Positions 9,880 through 22,659 of a DNA stretch of 64,000 nucleotides are shown piece after piece. Position 1 is the first letter of the stretch, and every line of letters begins with the position of its first letter. The position numbers and the translations under genes are program-made. The notes under the pieces are model-generated. The model saw only the letters and a list, made by a program, of their open reading frames with translations. It was not told where the DNA came from and ran no database searches. This stretch comes from Cordylochernes scorpioides (lineage: Eukaryota; Arthropoda; Arachnida; Pseudoscorpiones; Chernetidae), in the NCBI GenBank assembly GCA_030710605.1, contig CP092874.1, positions 23,263,007-23,327,006 of the forward strand, in the 5' to 3' direction.

Positions 9880-11889
9880 TGATTACAAATTTTCTTTTAA
9901 ATTATTTTATACAGTGTGAGGAATGAGGTTGGATTGCCATGGTTCAAGTCTAGAACGGTGGTCAGTGTCTTGCAGTAGTCTACTGAAATGACTTAGAATT
10001 TTTTTTTCTCATCATAGCTCAGCTATAATTTTCTCACAGCAGAGGTAAGTTCTGATAATTATTGCCGGCTACAGATTTCTTAACTTTATTTTAATAGTGC
10101 TTTCTATCAAGTTATGCTAGCCTGCAATCCAGATTAGGGCTAGCATGCTAAGGGATAGTTAATCGATTTCTCTCCAGCGCTTAGTGGATTGGGAGAGTGA
10201 CAAATACATGAGCCCTAAGGTGAAAATAGAATCAAAGATCCAGTTGGCGTACCCGTGAAGAGAGAAGAATGATCACCATAGAAAGGACGCAATTTTATAG
10301 TTTCCTTCGTAAACCTTTTTTTTTTTTTAATTCGAAACCAATAATAGAAAGAAATCTGGTTTTTAACATTCCAATGGCAGAATCTCAAGGGATAGATATA
10401 GTGACCAATTTGCGCGAGTACTTTTAATCACTGTGGAAGTATTTATCAACTTATGACATACTACCTGGGATAATCTTTAAAATATTCAAAGGAAAGGAGA
10501 TGACTGAAGCTTTTGTCTGCAAGACAGATGAGATATCCCGAGGCATGCGTGGACAGCCTTGAGTAAATGACAAGGCGGCAAAAGCCACCTGTGTTAGAGA
10601 CAGGATCTATCTAATAATAGGGGTATAGGAGACGGGAGAGTTTATCGAGGCTCGATTTGACATTTGTATATAATGAGGAAGTTAGCGAAGTGTGAATCTC
10701 CAGTGCGAAGTAATATCACCTAAAGGCTGTGAATAAAGATTGATGAAGTCGGGACACCCGAACAAGGATATTACATTGGATGTAATTCGGAATCTGTAGG
10801 CGTGAGGCGGCATCGTGGTTGGTTTAGAAGGCTAGATACGCGAGAAGGGCGGCCCCCTTGACGACGTTTTCTACCAAGTTTGATCACTGGATGCCGATAG
10901 ACCGCTTAGAGGATGTGTCCCCCACATAGGAAATGTCATTGAAGATGTGCCAACATGAAGAGGAGGAAGATCTAGGACGAGATGACGTTTCCTAAATTTG
11001 ACACACACAAGGTGCTACGCCTGGACAATAGATGGGGCAGTGAAGTCCATCTAGAATATGACGCTAATTCCAAAAAAAAAAAAAAAAAATGTGTATAGAT
11101 CGAGCTAAGGTGTCTTCTCCATATTAGATATACTCCTGTAAATTCTTAAATGTCCACAAATATTTCCACTGTGAATTATACAAGTTGCGCACCTATATCC
11201 CATGAGCCAGGAATGTAATTACCAGGCTAACAGTAATAAGGTATAATATAAATTTTTCTAACCCAGGAACAAACAAAGCCCATGATATGTAACACAATCC
11301 TACGAATTAATTTCCCTACCAAATCCATAGTGTATCGTCATAACTCAGCAGGAAACTGAGTCACAATTTGTATCTTAAAGGGCGAGATAGCTTTGCCATT
11401 TTCCCCAATCCCATGTGCTCCTGTTATCCCGTAGACAATGATCTTATAACCACATTTGACTTCATTTCAGCATGTGGTAAAAAGGAATCGAACCCATGGA
11501 AATGCAGCCTTAAGTACTATGCCTCATACTGTATAAATGAAAGAGGAAAATTCCTAATAACAGTCTCTAAGTGACAATGGACACGTACACGTATTAAGGA
11601 ATTAGGTAAATTGATAGGAGAAATTTCTAGATATTCAACAATTGAGTATTCCTAATTTGTAAGTTGTAGGCAATGTGGCAGAGATCCGAGGCCCCAACGT
11701 GACATTTCTGCATGTCCCGAGGGGAGAGAACACGAAGGCTGACTCCCTCGATAGGCCCCGAGCGGGGGGTAATTTCTGAGTAACCACGAGATAAGGGAGC
11801 AGTAGCGGAGGCAATTAAAAAATAGAGATCGTCGCCCCCCCCCCCTCCCCTTTGATACATAGCGACCAGACGGCGGGAAGATGATAGAA
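9880..11889 (+). other. G1 internal region, no recognised genes
   Basis: About 2 kb without supported coding sequence. A strong donor-like CAGAG|GTAAGT occurs near 10045. Poly-T at 10317, poly-A at 11072 and a C-run at 11836 were seen. Reading frames at 11368-11574 and 11627-11860 have no recognisable motif and no counterpart in G2. I saw no similarity to the matching region of G2. Confidence 0.55.
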
Positions 11890-12170
11890 GAAATTACGTT
11901 CTATGTTTAAAGCGTAGCTGTCGACCGCAATATCGCCTCGATAGATCTAATTTTTATTTGGCTCGTCACCACATAGCGCTAATAGATAATTTGTTTTAGA
12001 CTAGATACCAATATCTGTAAATAGTACATATTTTGCACTGAAGGTTTGTGTAAGCGGATTTACCTGGATTTCAGCGATTGTGTACACTAATGTATATAAA
12101 TAGGTCTATATTGGTTATAATATTGGACGATATTAAATAACAAATATATATTTCTCCTGTTAAGAAACCA
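11890..12170 (+). other. Conserved block shared by G1 and G2 (start of homologous 3' half)
   Basis: The stretch at 11911-11944, containing GACCGCAATATCGCCTCGATAG, and the following AT-rich sequence recur at 56676-56880 in G2 with about 80 percent identity by eye, including a shared acceptor-like TTTCAG|CGA. From here to the purine tract G1 and G2 are alignable with many indels, whereas their 5' halves are unrelated. No coding frame is maintained over the block as a whole. Confidence 0.6.
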
Positions 12171-12439
12171 TTTTGTGGCTGCAATCTTGACTTTAATGTT
12201 GATAACTTTGGTTAGACAAATTTTATTTAGACTAATAAAATCTTTCAATGTACACCATTGTTCTCAGAAGATAGGCTGTGATTTAAAGAGTTCCAGCTTT
12301 CTTTTATTTTTTTTTAGTTACGAGTTTATTTTAGTGTAGTAATGAATCTTAAAATTTCAATTTTTTTTATTTTTAAGCTAACAATTTTGTCTTAGTGTCA
12401 TCGTGAACTTTAAATAATTTACAGTTCTTCTTTTTTTAT

Positions 12440-13860
12440 TTCAAACTATAACTGTGTTCTAGTGTTAAGTGACCGTTGAAAGGAGCTTTAACACCCTGTT
12501 TCAGTGTTTGTGTGTTATTTTGTCTCAACCTTGTTTTGTGCAGTATATCGTCTCACAGCCTTGCTGTAGTGTTTGTTGCCATCTTTAAAGATCTTCACAA
12601 TTTGTTTTAATGATAGTGCGTCATTTGTCACAACCTTGTCACAATCTGTTTTAGTGTTTATGTGTCATTATAGAAAGTTTCACAACCGTGTTTTAATGTT
12701 AGTCCACATTTTAAAAGGAGTTTTCACAACCTTGTTTTAATGTTAGTCCACAGTTAAAAGGAGTTTTCACAACCTTATTTTAATGTTAGTGTGTCTTTTG
12801 TCACAACCTTGTCACAACCTCGTTTTAGTGTAGCACGTCGTTGAAAAGAAGTTTCATAACCGTGTTTTAATGTTAGTCCATATTTAAAAAAAAAAAATCT
12901 TTTACAACCTTGTTTTAATGTTAGTGTGTCATTTGTCACAACTTTGTCACAACCTCGTTTTAGTGTAGCTCATTGTCAAAGAGAGTTTTCACAACCATGT
13001 CTTAATGTTAGTACATCTTTAAAGAATTTTTACAACCTGCTTTAATGTTAGTGTGTCATTTGTCACAACCTTGTCACAACCTGCTCTGATATCAGTATAT
13101 CATCTTTAGAGGGTTTCACAACCCGTTTTAATGCCAGTATATCATCTTTAAGGAGTCTTCACAACCTGTTTTAGTGTGTGCGTGTCATCTTTAATAAGTT
13201 GTCACAATCTGTTTTAGTGTTTATGTGTCATTGTGGAGAGTTTCACAACCGTGTTTTAATGTTAGCCCATCTTTAAAGAATTTTTACAACCTGCTTTAAT
13301 GTTAGTGTGTCATTTGTCACAACCTTGTAACAACCTGCTCTGATATCAGTATATCATCTTTAGAGGGTTTCACAACCCGTTTTAATGCCAGTATATCATC
13401 TTTAAGGAGTCTTCACAACCTGTTTTAGTGTGTGCGTGTCATCTTTAATAAGTCGTCACAATCTGTTTTAGTGTTTATGTGTCATTGTGGAGAGTTTCAC
13501 AGCCGTGTTTTAATGTTGGCCCATCTTTAAAGAATTTTTACAACCTGTTTTTAATGTTAGTATGTCATTTGTCACAACCTTGTCACAACCTCGTTTTAGT
13601 GTAGCTCATTGTCAAAGAGAGTTTTCACAACCATGTCTTAATGTTAGTACATCTTTAAAGAATTTTTACAACCTGTTTTAATGTTTGTGTGTCATTTGTC
13701 ACAACCTTGTCACAACCTCGTTTTAGAGTAGCACGTCGTTGAAGAGAATTTTTACAACCTGTTTTAATGCTAGTTCATCTTTAAAAAAAAAGTCTTCACA
13801 ACCTTGTTTAATATAAGACGTCGCTTTGAAGAGCTTTCGCAAACTTGTCAAGATATGATA
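12440..13860 (+). repeat. Degenerate minisatellite in G1
   Basis: Repeated variants of TCACAACCTGTTTTAATG followed by a TTAGTGTGTCATT-type spacer, in units of roughly 40-75 bp, with a larger repeat of about 240 bp (compare 13000-13200 with 13250-13450). G2 has a shorter version around 57110-57320 and 57610-57670. It is non-coding and would lie in the intron of the predicted spliced transcript. Confidence 0.8.
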
Positions 13861-13925
13861 TAGGAAAATTTTAGTTTTTACTTTCTGTTTTTTTTATGCT
13901 ACAATTTCGTCCGACTTTCGACCAG

Positions 13926-14071
13926 AGGAACCACAAGAGACGACGATTTTGAGAAACCCGCTAGAGGTAGTTAATAGGGCAATTGGTGGCAACATTGACG
14001 GCCCTGAAGTACGCCGTTCAACCAGGGTAAAGGGGCCCACTGAGTGCAGATCATGTGCAAGTTGCCAATGA
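13926..14071 (+). CDS. Predicted short conserved exon in G1 (C-x2-C-x2-C peptide)
   Basis: After a pyrimidine-rich stretch and a CCAG acceptor, 146 nt read open to TGA (14069-14071), including ILRNPLEVVNRAIGGN and then RRSTRV and ECRSCASCQ at the end. The matching block in G2 (57746-57891) has the same length, no indels and the same stop; about half of the 21 differences fall at third positions, while flanks are full of indels. Joined to the LTR leader at 6062 the frame continues from the ATG at 6011, giving about 65 residues. The end resembles the first half of a CXXC zinc finger, but this is weak. No RNA evidence was available. Confidence 0.45.
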
Positions 14072-15609
14072 TTAAACCTATAGAATGTGTACTGAGTTTA
14101 GCTAAATTTTTGATCATGGTATGAAGTATTAGGAAGTGATTTTAAGGCCTTAAAATGTGGTCTTAAAGGGATTTCAGTTTTTTTTTTAGATTTTAATGTT
14201 AGGAGGTAAATCTAAAGGTTTTCAGCCTTACTTCTCTTGTGTTTAATTAAACTACAGTCCTGTATTAGGAGGCAGTTTGTAATCTAAGACTTAAAGTCCA
14301 ACAGTTTATGTTGTTTCAAATTTATTTTAAGGCTCTGAATTTTGGTTAAACTTTAAGAATGACTAAGGAACTTAGACGCATTAGGTATCTGCTGTGCTTG
14401 TAACATATTCACTATGGGTTGGTTCGGAATATGCGTTGGGTTTAAACTTGACACCCTCTAATTCCATAGGTCCAGAATAAAGCCCAAAGAGAATTTCTAA
14501 TGAAGAGTGTGTAAGGCAGATATAGTCTAAGAGTTGATATGATAGGATGGCAAGTGATCTCTGTTGTTAAACTCCAGAACGAGCTGGGTACTGAAAGCCC
14601 TATAAGTACAAAGAAGGAGTTTAGCTGAATAGCAGAGAAAAAGGAATGCCAATGACCTATGTAAGAAATAGGGTTGGAAAAACACTTGTAGATCTATCAG
14701 GCTTGGCAATGAGGTAAATGCTTGAAGTTCAGTTCGCTCCATTTAAGTGCTAGTTTGATGAGTCGTTTGTCTAGGCACCAAGTGTCAAGATAAAGATTTT
14801 CAAACTGTGAGGCACACAGTAAAGTGTTAGGTTAGATTTCAGCATTTGGTTGTTAACAATCAGTGATATTAACTTGTTTAAATATAAATAATAATTATCT
14901 ATGTATAGATAATTGATATATATAGAGTTTGTATGAGGCATTTCCTTTCAAGTAAATAGGGCTTTAGTCCCCACTTTGTTTTAATTAGATAACTTTATTT
15001 GATTTCTCATTGTGTCCTGAAAGATGTTGTTATTAGTTAGGAAATGTTGACATTGATTATTGAAGTATTTTAGCTTATATAATAGAATTTAGCTTTAGTA
15101 TGATTGCTCGCTATGAATGAATTGTATGAATGGGAATGCGAAATGAATGTGAGAAAGCTGCAGTCAATTATATTGTGAGCCCAAAATACATTAGAATAGC
15201 GTTAGGGAATTTAACAGGTTCAATTTTCAATTTTTGATTTCATTATTTGTTAGGATCGAATGGCCTCACAGGACTGTACAACTCTACTGTTAGGAGAATA
15301 CCCGCTCCATTTTTAGTTAGGTCTCCTTTAGAGGAGTATAAGTATTGATTTCTTTCATTAGGGTAATCAGTTACTCTTTTTCATTATATTCAACTTGAAT
15401 TCTAAGAATCGTAGATAATGATCATGTCTCGATTCTCAGGCTGGAAGGTTGTGGGAGGTTATGATCAGACCAGAAAACCCACAAAGACTTCTCCTCTTTA
15501 GAGGGAGCGGAAAGGTATCAGGTGAACTTTGTGCTAGGTGGGGAGATTTAGTAGCCGATGTCGTGAGCAAGGTGCTTAACGACAGACCTCGGAAAACCGA
15601 TCTGACATC
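14072..15609 (+). other. G1 internal region conserved with G2, uncertain coding
   Basis: Aligns with 57892-59340 of G2 with many indels. A 60-nt block after an acceptor-like AAACTCCAG (about 14560-14635) keeps frame and its stop TGA in both copies (NELG, SPIS, KKEF). Another at 15416-15560 keeps the peptide EGxERYQVNFVLGG, but the G1 frame is broken upstream. These could be further small exons or structured RNA. The minus ORF 14527-14742 has no support from G2. Confidence 0.4.
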
Positions 15610-15614
15610 GTAAT

Positions 15615-15830
15615 TGTTGGACTTAATTACCAAGCTTATTATCATTGATTATATTTTATTGATATTTGACTACTCTGTTGTTTGTTGATTGTTCAATAGC
15701 ACATTTTAATTGGATTGCTGTATTTCCCATATATATATTTTTCTTCCTATTATGTTTTAATTGTAATGTTTGTAATGATTAAATAAAATCATTAATCTAA
15801 AAACTCCTTCATTAATTAAAACTTCCTTCA
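15615..15830 (+). repeat. 5' LTR of Copia B
   Basis: 216 bp, TGTTGGACTT...CTTCCTTCA, identical to 20057-20272. It contains TATATATATTT-type and AATAAAATC sequences that may serve as promoter and polyadenylation signals. Confidence 0.97.
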
Positions 15831-15832
15831 AT

Positions 15833-15849
15833 GGTTATGGGCCGAGCAC
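15833..15849 (+). other. Primer-binding site of Copia B, half-tRNA type
   Basis: GGTTATGGGCCGAGCAC lies two bases after the 5' LTR. It complements the anticodon arm of initiator tRNA-Met (GTGCTGGGCCCATAACC), not its 3' end, with one mismatch. Drosophila copia is known to prime from a half tRNA-iMet cut in the anticodon loop. The same mechanism is inferred here. Confidence 0.8.
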
Positions 15850-15963
15850 TTCTCCCACCGCGCAAATAAAAAAGGCTTAATAAAAAAGGCTTAACTCGAG
15901 CGTCAACATTCTTGAAAATAAATCTAATTTACCGAAAAGGTAAGATATACACATCTTCAGAAA

Positions 15964-18900
15964 ATGGAGAATAGTGTACAAGTTCCCAAATTTGACGGGA
16001 AAAACTTCGCTTCTTGGAAATTTAGGATCGTTTCAATTTTAGAAGGCAAAGAATTGGACGACCTTTTGGAATGTGATCCACCAGAAGATGAAGTTAAATT
16101 CAAAGAATGGAAGAAGAAAGATGCTCAAGCTAAAGGAATCATCACATGTGCAATGACTGACTCCTTAGTCGCCTTAATATTAAATTGCAAAACAAGCAAA
16201 AATATTTGGATAGCGCTGCATGAAAGATATGAAGGAGATAAAAAAAAAATCATTGAGGCCCGAAACGACGTTTCAAGATTGACAATGAAGAAAGAAGAAA
16301 ATTGGGAAGAATATCTATACAGATCAGAGAAGCTATTAGAACAAGCAAGAAACCTTGGTGCAGAGATAGAAGATCAAGAATTCACCACTTCAGTGATCAG
16401 AGGACTACCCCAAAAGTATAACCTTGTTGCACTTCAACTGAATTCCCAAATGAAGGTAAGCATTTCTGATCTTAAAAATTGCTTAAAACTTTACCATGAA
16501 AGATTCACTCATGAAGAAAAGGAAGGAAATTCCAAAGCATTCAATACAATACATAAAGAATCTTTCTCAAACAGTAAGCATTTCCACAAAAATAGAAATG
16601 GTAATAAGCCTATTTGTTTCATTTGTGCTAAGCCTGGCCACAAGGCTATAGAATGTTGGCATAATCCTAAAAATAATAGAGGGAGTGAAAATAAACAAAC
16701 CTCAAAGAATAAACCTGAACATCAAAATAAGGCAAAATTTGTAAATTTGCAACCTGAGGAACATGTGTCCAACATCAAAGAATATGAAACTACTCAACAA
16801 CCTGAAGAATGGGTGATTGATAGTGGGGCTAGCTGTCACATGACATCAAATAGAGATCTATTAAAGGAAGAAAGAGAGGTTCACAAAACAATAAAACTTG
16901 CAGATGACTCTGAAATAATATCCAATGCAGAAGGAGCAATTGAAATTGAAGGACAGAATAAGTTGATTAGGCTTAATGATGTCCTATATGTTGAAAAATT
17001 GTCAGGTAACTTAATGTCTGTTAACAAACTGGTAGATGACAATAAAAAAGTACTTTTTGATAAGGATGGAGGACATATAATGGAGGAAGATGGAGAGGAA
17101 ATTTTGATGGCCCAAAGAATAAATGATTTCTACATAATCAAAACATCAGCACCAGAAGAAATTCCATCACAGGCTTTAAAGGCTACTCTTCATACCTGGA
17201 ATGATTGGCACAAAAGATTGGGACACCTAAATGAAGAATACATGAAGCAAATGTTGAAGAATAATTCAGCTCACAATTTCAATACCCAATCCCAGAATAT
17301 GGACACTTGTCAAGTTTGTATTCAGGCCAAACATCCTAGAACACCCTTCAAACCAGTCCTATATCCTCAATCTACTAGACCATTGGACTTAATACATATT
17401 GATTTGATTGGACCAATTCAAGAGGAATCAATTGGAGGTGCTAAATATGTATTAACACTTGTTGATGACTTTTCTAGAAAAATATTTGTAGAATTTCTCT
17501 CATCCAAATTGGAAACTTTTGACATCATCAGATCTTTCATTGAAGAAATTGAAAAGGAAAAAGAAATCAAAGTCAAACAATTAAGATCAGATAATGGAAA
17601 AGAATTCACAAATAATCAAATGACTCAATATTTAAAAGGTAAAGGCATAAAGCACCAACTGACAAATGTTTACACACCCCAACAAAATGGTATCTCAGAA
17701 AGGTATAACAGAACACTGATTGAAGGAACAAGAGCTTTGCTGATAGACTCACAACTTCCATTGAGATATTGGGCAGAAACAATGTCAACCTTTGCTTATT
17801 TGAAAAATAGAACACCTTGTAAAAAATTGGGATGGATAACTCCTGAAGAGAGATTTTCAAATAGAAAGCCAACTGTAGCTCATCTAAAGATATTTGGATG
17901 TATAGCTTACTACTATGTACACAAGCACAAAAGAGGAAAATTTCAACCTACAGCCAAGGCTGGAATATTTGTTGGATATTCAAGCACAAGAAAGGCTTGG
18001 AGACTAATTGATCCTGAAAATGAAAATGTAATTGAAACAAGAGATGTTAAATTTCTTGAAAATAAATTAGGAAAGGAAATACTAAACAAAAATGATTCAG
18101 ATGACACTCAAAAATATTTCCTTTACAATTTTCCAGAAAAGACTATCCCAGAAACTTCTGAAGAAGTAGAGAATCATGATGATCATTCTCATTCTGATCT
18201 TGAAAATCAAGATGAACATTCTGAACTTCCTTACAATCTCAGACCAAATTTGAAAGATAAACTTTACTATGAGCTTTCTTCAGATGATGAACCTATTGAA
18301 GACAATGAAGACAAAGATCCCACCTATGATCCAACTGTAGGAGCACTCAAGCTTTCCCATGGAAACTTGCTACCATCATCTTATGAAGAAGCAATTAATC
18401 ATCCTGATTCACCTTTGTGGCAACAAGCAATGGATAAGGAAATTCATTCACTTCAGAACCATCATGTATGGGACCTTACTGAATTACCTGAAGATGCTAA
18501 AGCAATAAAATCCAAATGGATATTTTCAAAGAAAATGGATCCTCAAACCAATCAGGAGATCTACAAAGCAAGACTTGTTGCTTTGGGCTGCTCTCAGGAA
18601 TATGGGACAGACTACACAGAAACCTTTTCTCCAGTGATGAAAACAGATTCATTCAGAACTCTTCTAGCCTATGCTACAATGGCAGGATATGAATTTCACC
18701 ACTTTGATGTTGAAACAGCATTTCTGTATGGAAAACTTTCAGAGACCATCTACATGACCCAACCTCCAGGCTACCAGGATGACAAGAAAAAGACCTCTGT
18801 ATGTATACTAAATCAGGCATTGTATGGACTTAAGCAGAGTGGTAGGGTATGGTATGAAACATTTACAGAATACCTTTTGAAATAGGTTTAACACAACTTA

Positions 18901-19910
18901 AATCTGATAAATGTGTTTTTACTTTTAGAAATGGCAATTCACATTTACTTTTAGGACTGCATGTTGATGATATGATAATCATTAATTCTAATCCTGAAAT
19001 TTTGCATGATATAATACAAAAAATAAGACTTCACTTCAAGATAAAGGAAAGTTTAACAACTTGTAACATTTTAGGCATTGAAATTATTAAAGAGGATGTT
19101 AGACTGATTTTAAAACAGGAAAATTACATAAATAAAATTTTACAAAAATATAACATGCAAGATTGCAAGCATATTTCAACCCCATTAGATCCTAACACTA
19201 ATTTAGATAATTTTAATAGCTCTAAGGAAGTCAATAAGACTCAATATCAAGAATTAATAGGTTCTTTGCTTTATCTCTCAACTAAATCTAGGCCTGATAT
19301 TGCCTTTGCAGTTACTCTTTTAAGCAGATATAATCAAAACCCTAGAGAAATGCACATGGGTGCAGCTAAGAGAATTCTTAGGTATTTAAAAGGAACTAAG
19401 CAGTGTGGATTAATATATACTAAAGGAGATGTCGAATTAAAGGCTTACACAGATGCATCATGGATTTGTGGCAGATCCAATACAGCAAGATCAACTGCTG
19501 GATTAACCTTTTATTTAGATAAAAATCTCATTTCTTGGTCAAGTAAGACTATTAATAACACATGTCTTTCAACTTGTGATAGCGAAATATGTGGATTACT
19601 TCAAACTGTAAAAAAGGCCATTTACATCCAATACTTATTTGAAGAAATTACATCTAATTTTGTTAAAATACAAATATTTTGTGATAACAAAGCATCAATA
19701 TTTTTGACTAAGTCTGGTCAAACAACTGATAAATCTAATCATTTAGTTAGATCTATTGCTTTTTTACATGAGAAATTGAAAAATAATATTTTTGACATTC
19801 AATATGTAAAAACTGAAGACAATATTTCTGATTTTTTAACAAAGGCTTTATCAAAGGAAAAATTAATCCATTTGTTATCTTTATTTAATTATAAGACCAA
19901 CTCAATATAA
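15964..19910 (+). CDS. Copia B Gag-Pol polyprotein (one frameshift near 18876)
   Basis: The start ATG at 15964 follows a 115-base leader. Order of domains: Gag head (UBN2-like, residues 1 to about 200), CCHC knuckle CFICAKPGHKAIEC (about 218), protease DSGAS (about 285), integrase zinc motif HKRLGH...CQVC, and the DDE residues in HIDLIGP, LRSDNGKEF and NGISERYNRTL (about 479-578). RT follows, with FDVETAFLYG, and then RNase H. The first ORF stops at 18885; the sequence continues in the next frame from about 18879 (IGLTQLKSD, LHVDDM, YTDASW, CDNKAS) to 19910. One missing base in the T-run 18875-18878 explains the break. The RT box has H for the usual Y. Confidence 0.95.
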
Positions 19911-20039
19911 AAATGTGTGTATATAATATTCCTTTGGTATTTAGGCCTAAATTTTCCGGTAAACAAAGGCGCCATCTTAGGCCGTGACGTCACGTTGTGA
20001 CGTAGCAGCTTAGCTATTAGCCATCAAGATATTTAGCTT

Positions 20040-20056
20040 GAAATTAAAGGGGGCTT
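20040..20056 (+). other. Polypurine tract of Copia B
   Basis: GAAATTAAAGGGGG ends three bases before the 3' LTR and fits the plus-strand primer of LTR elements. Confidence 0.8.
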
Positions 20057-20272
20057 TGTTGGACTTAATTACCAAGCTTATTATCATTGATTATATTTTA
20101 TTGATATTTGACTACTCTGTTGTTTGTTGATTGTTCAATAGCACATTTTAATTGGATTGCTGTATTTCCCATATATATATTTTTCTTCCTATTATGTTTT
20201 AATTGTAATGTTTGTAATGATTAAATAAAATCATTAATCTAAAAACTCCTTCATTAATTAAAACTTCCTTCA
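20057..20272 (+). repeat. 3' LTR of Copia B
   Basis: Identical by eye to 15615-15830 and followed by the GTAAT duplication. Confidence 0.97.
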
Positions 20273-20277
20273 GTAAT

Positions 20278-22645
20278 TTACGACGCTTTAAGTGTGACTG
20301 AGATGAGGGTGATTCAGACGGGGGGTTGAGAAGGTTCGGCGCGTTGAAGCTCCTCTATAAATTGCGCAGCTTGGAACCAATCCTCTATAGACAGAAACTT
20401 TGAAACATGTGCTGGGTAAACAGTCCCTATAACTCCTTGATTTTAAGTCATAGTCTAAAGGGGGTTTCTAATGAGAGTTAACAATGATAGAGCGTGGAAG
20501 AGACAAACTATGATTAGACGAGGCGATTCCGTCTACAGATTTTAGGTGCCAGTTAGCAAAGTGACAGATGGACTGTCCAGATTCTTTGCGTTTTGTATCG
20601 CCCCAGGCTAGCAAAAGTTAATCACCTAATTAAAGACTATTCAGTCTACCATACGTTTAGTTGGAACGAATTTAAGTCTAAACATCAATTAGTACACAGA
20701 ATTTTTTTTATTTTTTTTCTCACGAGAATAACTCGTTCCATGTTAAGATAAATTTTAAATTAGTAAGCCACCAAAATGAACCTTTGAAGCAGATTGCCAG
20801 AACAAGCCAGTATAGCGTCCCAGATTTGAAAGGGAATAATTTTTTGTTTTGACAGTAAAGTGGCCTAGAGCAATGGGTTATTTTGTTTTATTTTGGACAA
20901 AGAGTCAATTTTTTTCAGAGAGGTACTAAGAACTCAAGTGGGAATTTATATCACAAGATATAGGTTAGACCTAGTTTATTATTCATCATAATTTATTTCC
21001 AGGGTTAATTTAAGCAGTATTTTTATTAAAGTGGATTTGTTGGTCAAAGATATGAGTACACATTCTATAGACAAGCTAAACAATGTATAGTAGAGGTTAA
21101 TAGCAATGTTCAGCTAAGAACAAAGATAGGTGAGATTGCCACCACAGATAAGGTATTTTAGAAATAGTCTGGTTTGGAGACGTATTGACTACCATGATTT
21201 CCTTCCTATATATTTCCCCTGACTTAAGAGAAGAGGGAACACACCAGACAAACGCTCCCAGTGACAAGTTGGTAAGAACAGGTTTTGAGATATTACATGT
21301 AGAATTTGAAATACTAGTGAAATGACCTAGTCCCCTCAGTGCATATCTATTCGTTTTATTATCATTATATACTCATTATTACTATATTTATCATGTATCA
21401 TTCCTTTAATATATTCATGCATATTTGTATATATAGAAAGCACGGTTCGGATTATAAATGTGTGACATTTTGGTAGCAGCGCTGTTACCATCTTCTGATA
21501 AAATGCACTAAACAAGTTTTAACCACAGTATATATATATTTTATTGTTTATTTACCATAATATTATTCCCATATCAGTGTTATTATAATACACTCCCATA
21601 TCAATGTAATTCCATTCCCATATATCATATTTTTAAAGAAGTTTGACATATTTATCTTACAGAGGTGATATCTTCTCATTTAATGTATCATCCACCATGT
21701 TTACCCTTTTCCCTAATTACCTGCACGAATATTCATATAGATAGATAAGACACAGTTTGAGCTATAGACTACAAAAGGATAAAGTTAACGGGATCAATTC
21801 CAGAACAAATAATTAATATGTGTGACATTTTGGTAACAGCATTGTTACCATCTTCGGACAAATGTATCGAATGAGGATTCTAATCACAAGTTATATATTC
21901 ATCTGTATACCATAGTATATCCTATTTTTATATATATCAAACCATTCCCTCCTACTTATAGTAAATATCCATTTTTTTTTAATTTTTATTTTTAACATCG
22001 TGTATATCTGCATTGCTCCACTTTGGCATACGTCGTATCCATGCAACTTTAATATGTATATTCACTTCACACGTTTCTGTTTTGCCCTACTATTAATGTC
22101 ATTGATGGGAGTTTCAATTTTAGTTTTTTTTTTTCATTATCATTGTAACCATGTATAGCCATTCCTTGCTGTCATATATATATCATATAGAGTCAATAAA
22201 GTTTTTTTTTTTTTTGGATATGTTTTAGGAATTGTACATATCTATGTTAACACGCACAATTCCTTGGCGCCCTTAATAATTATGTTTATCTAGAAGGTAC
22301 TAAGAGTCTGTTTGTATAGAATTGATGCTTAGACCATCCCACACCTCCACCATAGGGACTATGGCTGGCAACATGTGGACTCGACTCACATCTGGGCCAA
22401 GACCCCCCGGAATACAAAAGCGAAAGGATGGGCTTAGTACATTGCCCATTAAATGGTAGGGTAGAATTTCCTCCAGTAATTACATTGAGATAACATGTTC
22501 CAGGTTCATGGCCCGTGTATTCCTCCTTTGCCCGAGTGTCAGTGATTGTAAACTGATATAATAAAAGAATGCATTTCTCCCAATTTTCATATTTCTCATA
22601 GACTATGAACAGATATGAATTAGAATAAACGCATTCTTTCACTCT
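20278..22645 (+). other. G1 internal 3' region, non-coding
   Basis: Alignable with 59346-61341 of G2. The first bases continue a conserved reading frame (RSDIVIYDALSVTEMRV across the Copia B insertion site, with TTA/TTG and AGT/AGC synonymous differences), then a stop follows in G1 but not at the same place in G2. A block with GGTAGCAGCGCTGTTACC palindrome occurs twice (about 21462 and 21822), so about 360 bp is duplicated; G2 has one copy near 60517. The minus ORF 22286-22642 does not keep frame in G2. Confidence 0.5.
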
Positions 22646-22659
22646 GGTGGGGGAGGAAT
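22646..22659 (+). other. Polypurine tract of G1
   Basis: GGTGGGGGAGGAAT directly abuts the 3' LTR. G2 has the matching GCAGGGGAGGAAT at 61343-61355. Confidence 0.85.

Larger units (their letters stand above)
15615..20272 (+). mobile_element. Copia element B, young insertion nested in G1
   Basis: A 4,658-bp element with two 216-bp LTRs (15615-15830, 20057-20272) that are identical by eye, TG...CA ends and the 5-bp duplication GTAAT (15610-15614, 20273-20277). The related element G2 preserves the unoccupied site: one GTAAT in the same context near 59336-59345. It encodes a full Gag-Pol in the plus direction interrupted by a single frameshift, so it is either very recent and just disabled, or intact with a base missing in the assembly. 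Confidence 0.97.

Noticed and set aside
13926..14071. A full CXXC zinc finger
   Set aside because: Only the first C-x2-C-x2-C is present before a stop conserved in both copies; the second half was not found downstream in any frame.
22286..22642. Minus ORF of 118 codons in G1
   Set aside because: The homologous G2 segment has frame changes and stops, and differences are not biased to third positions.
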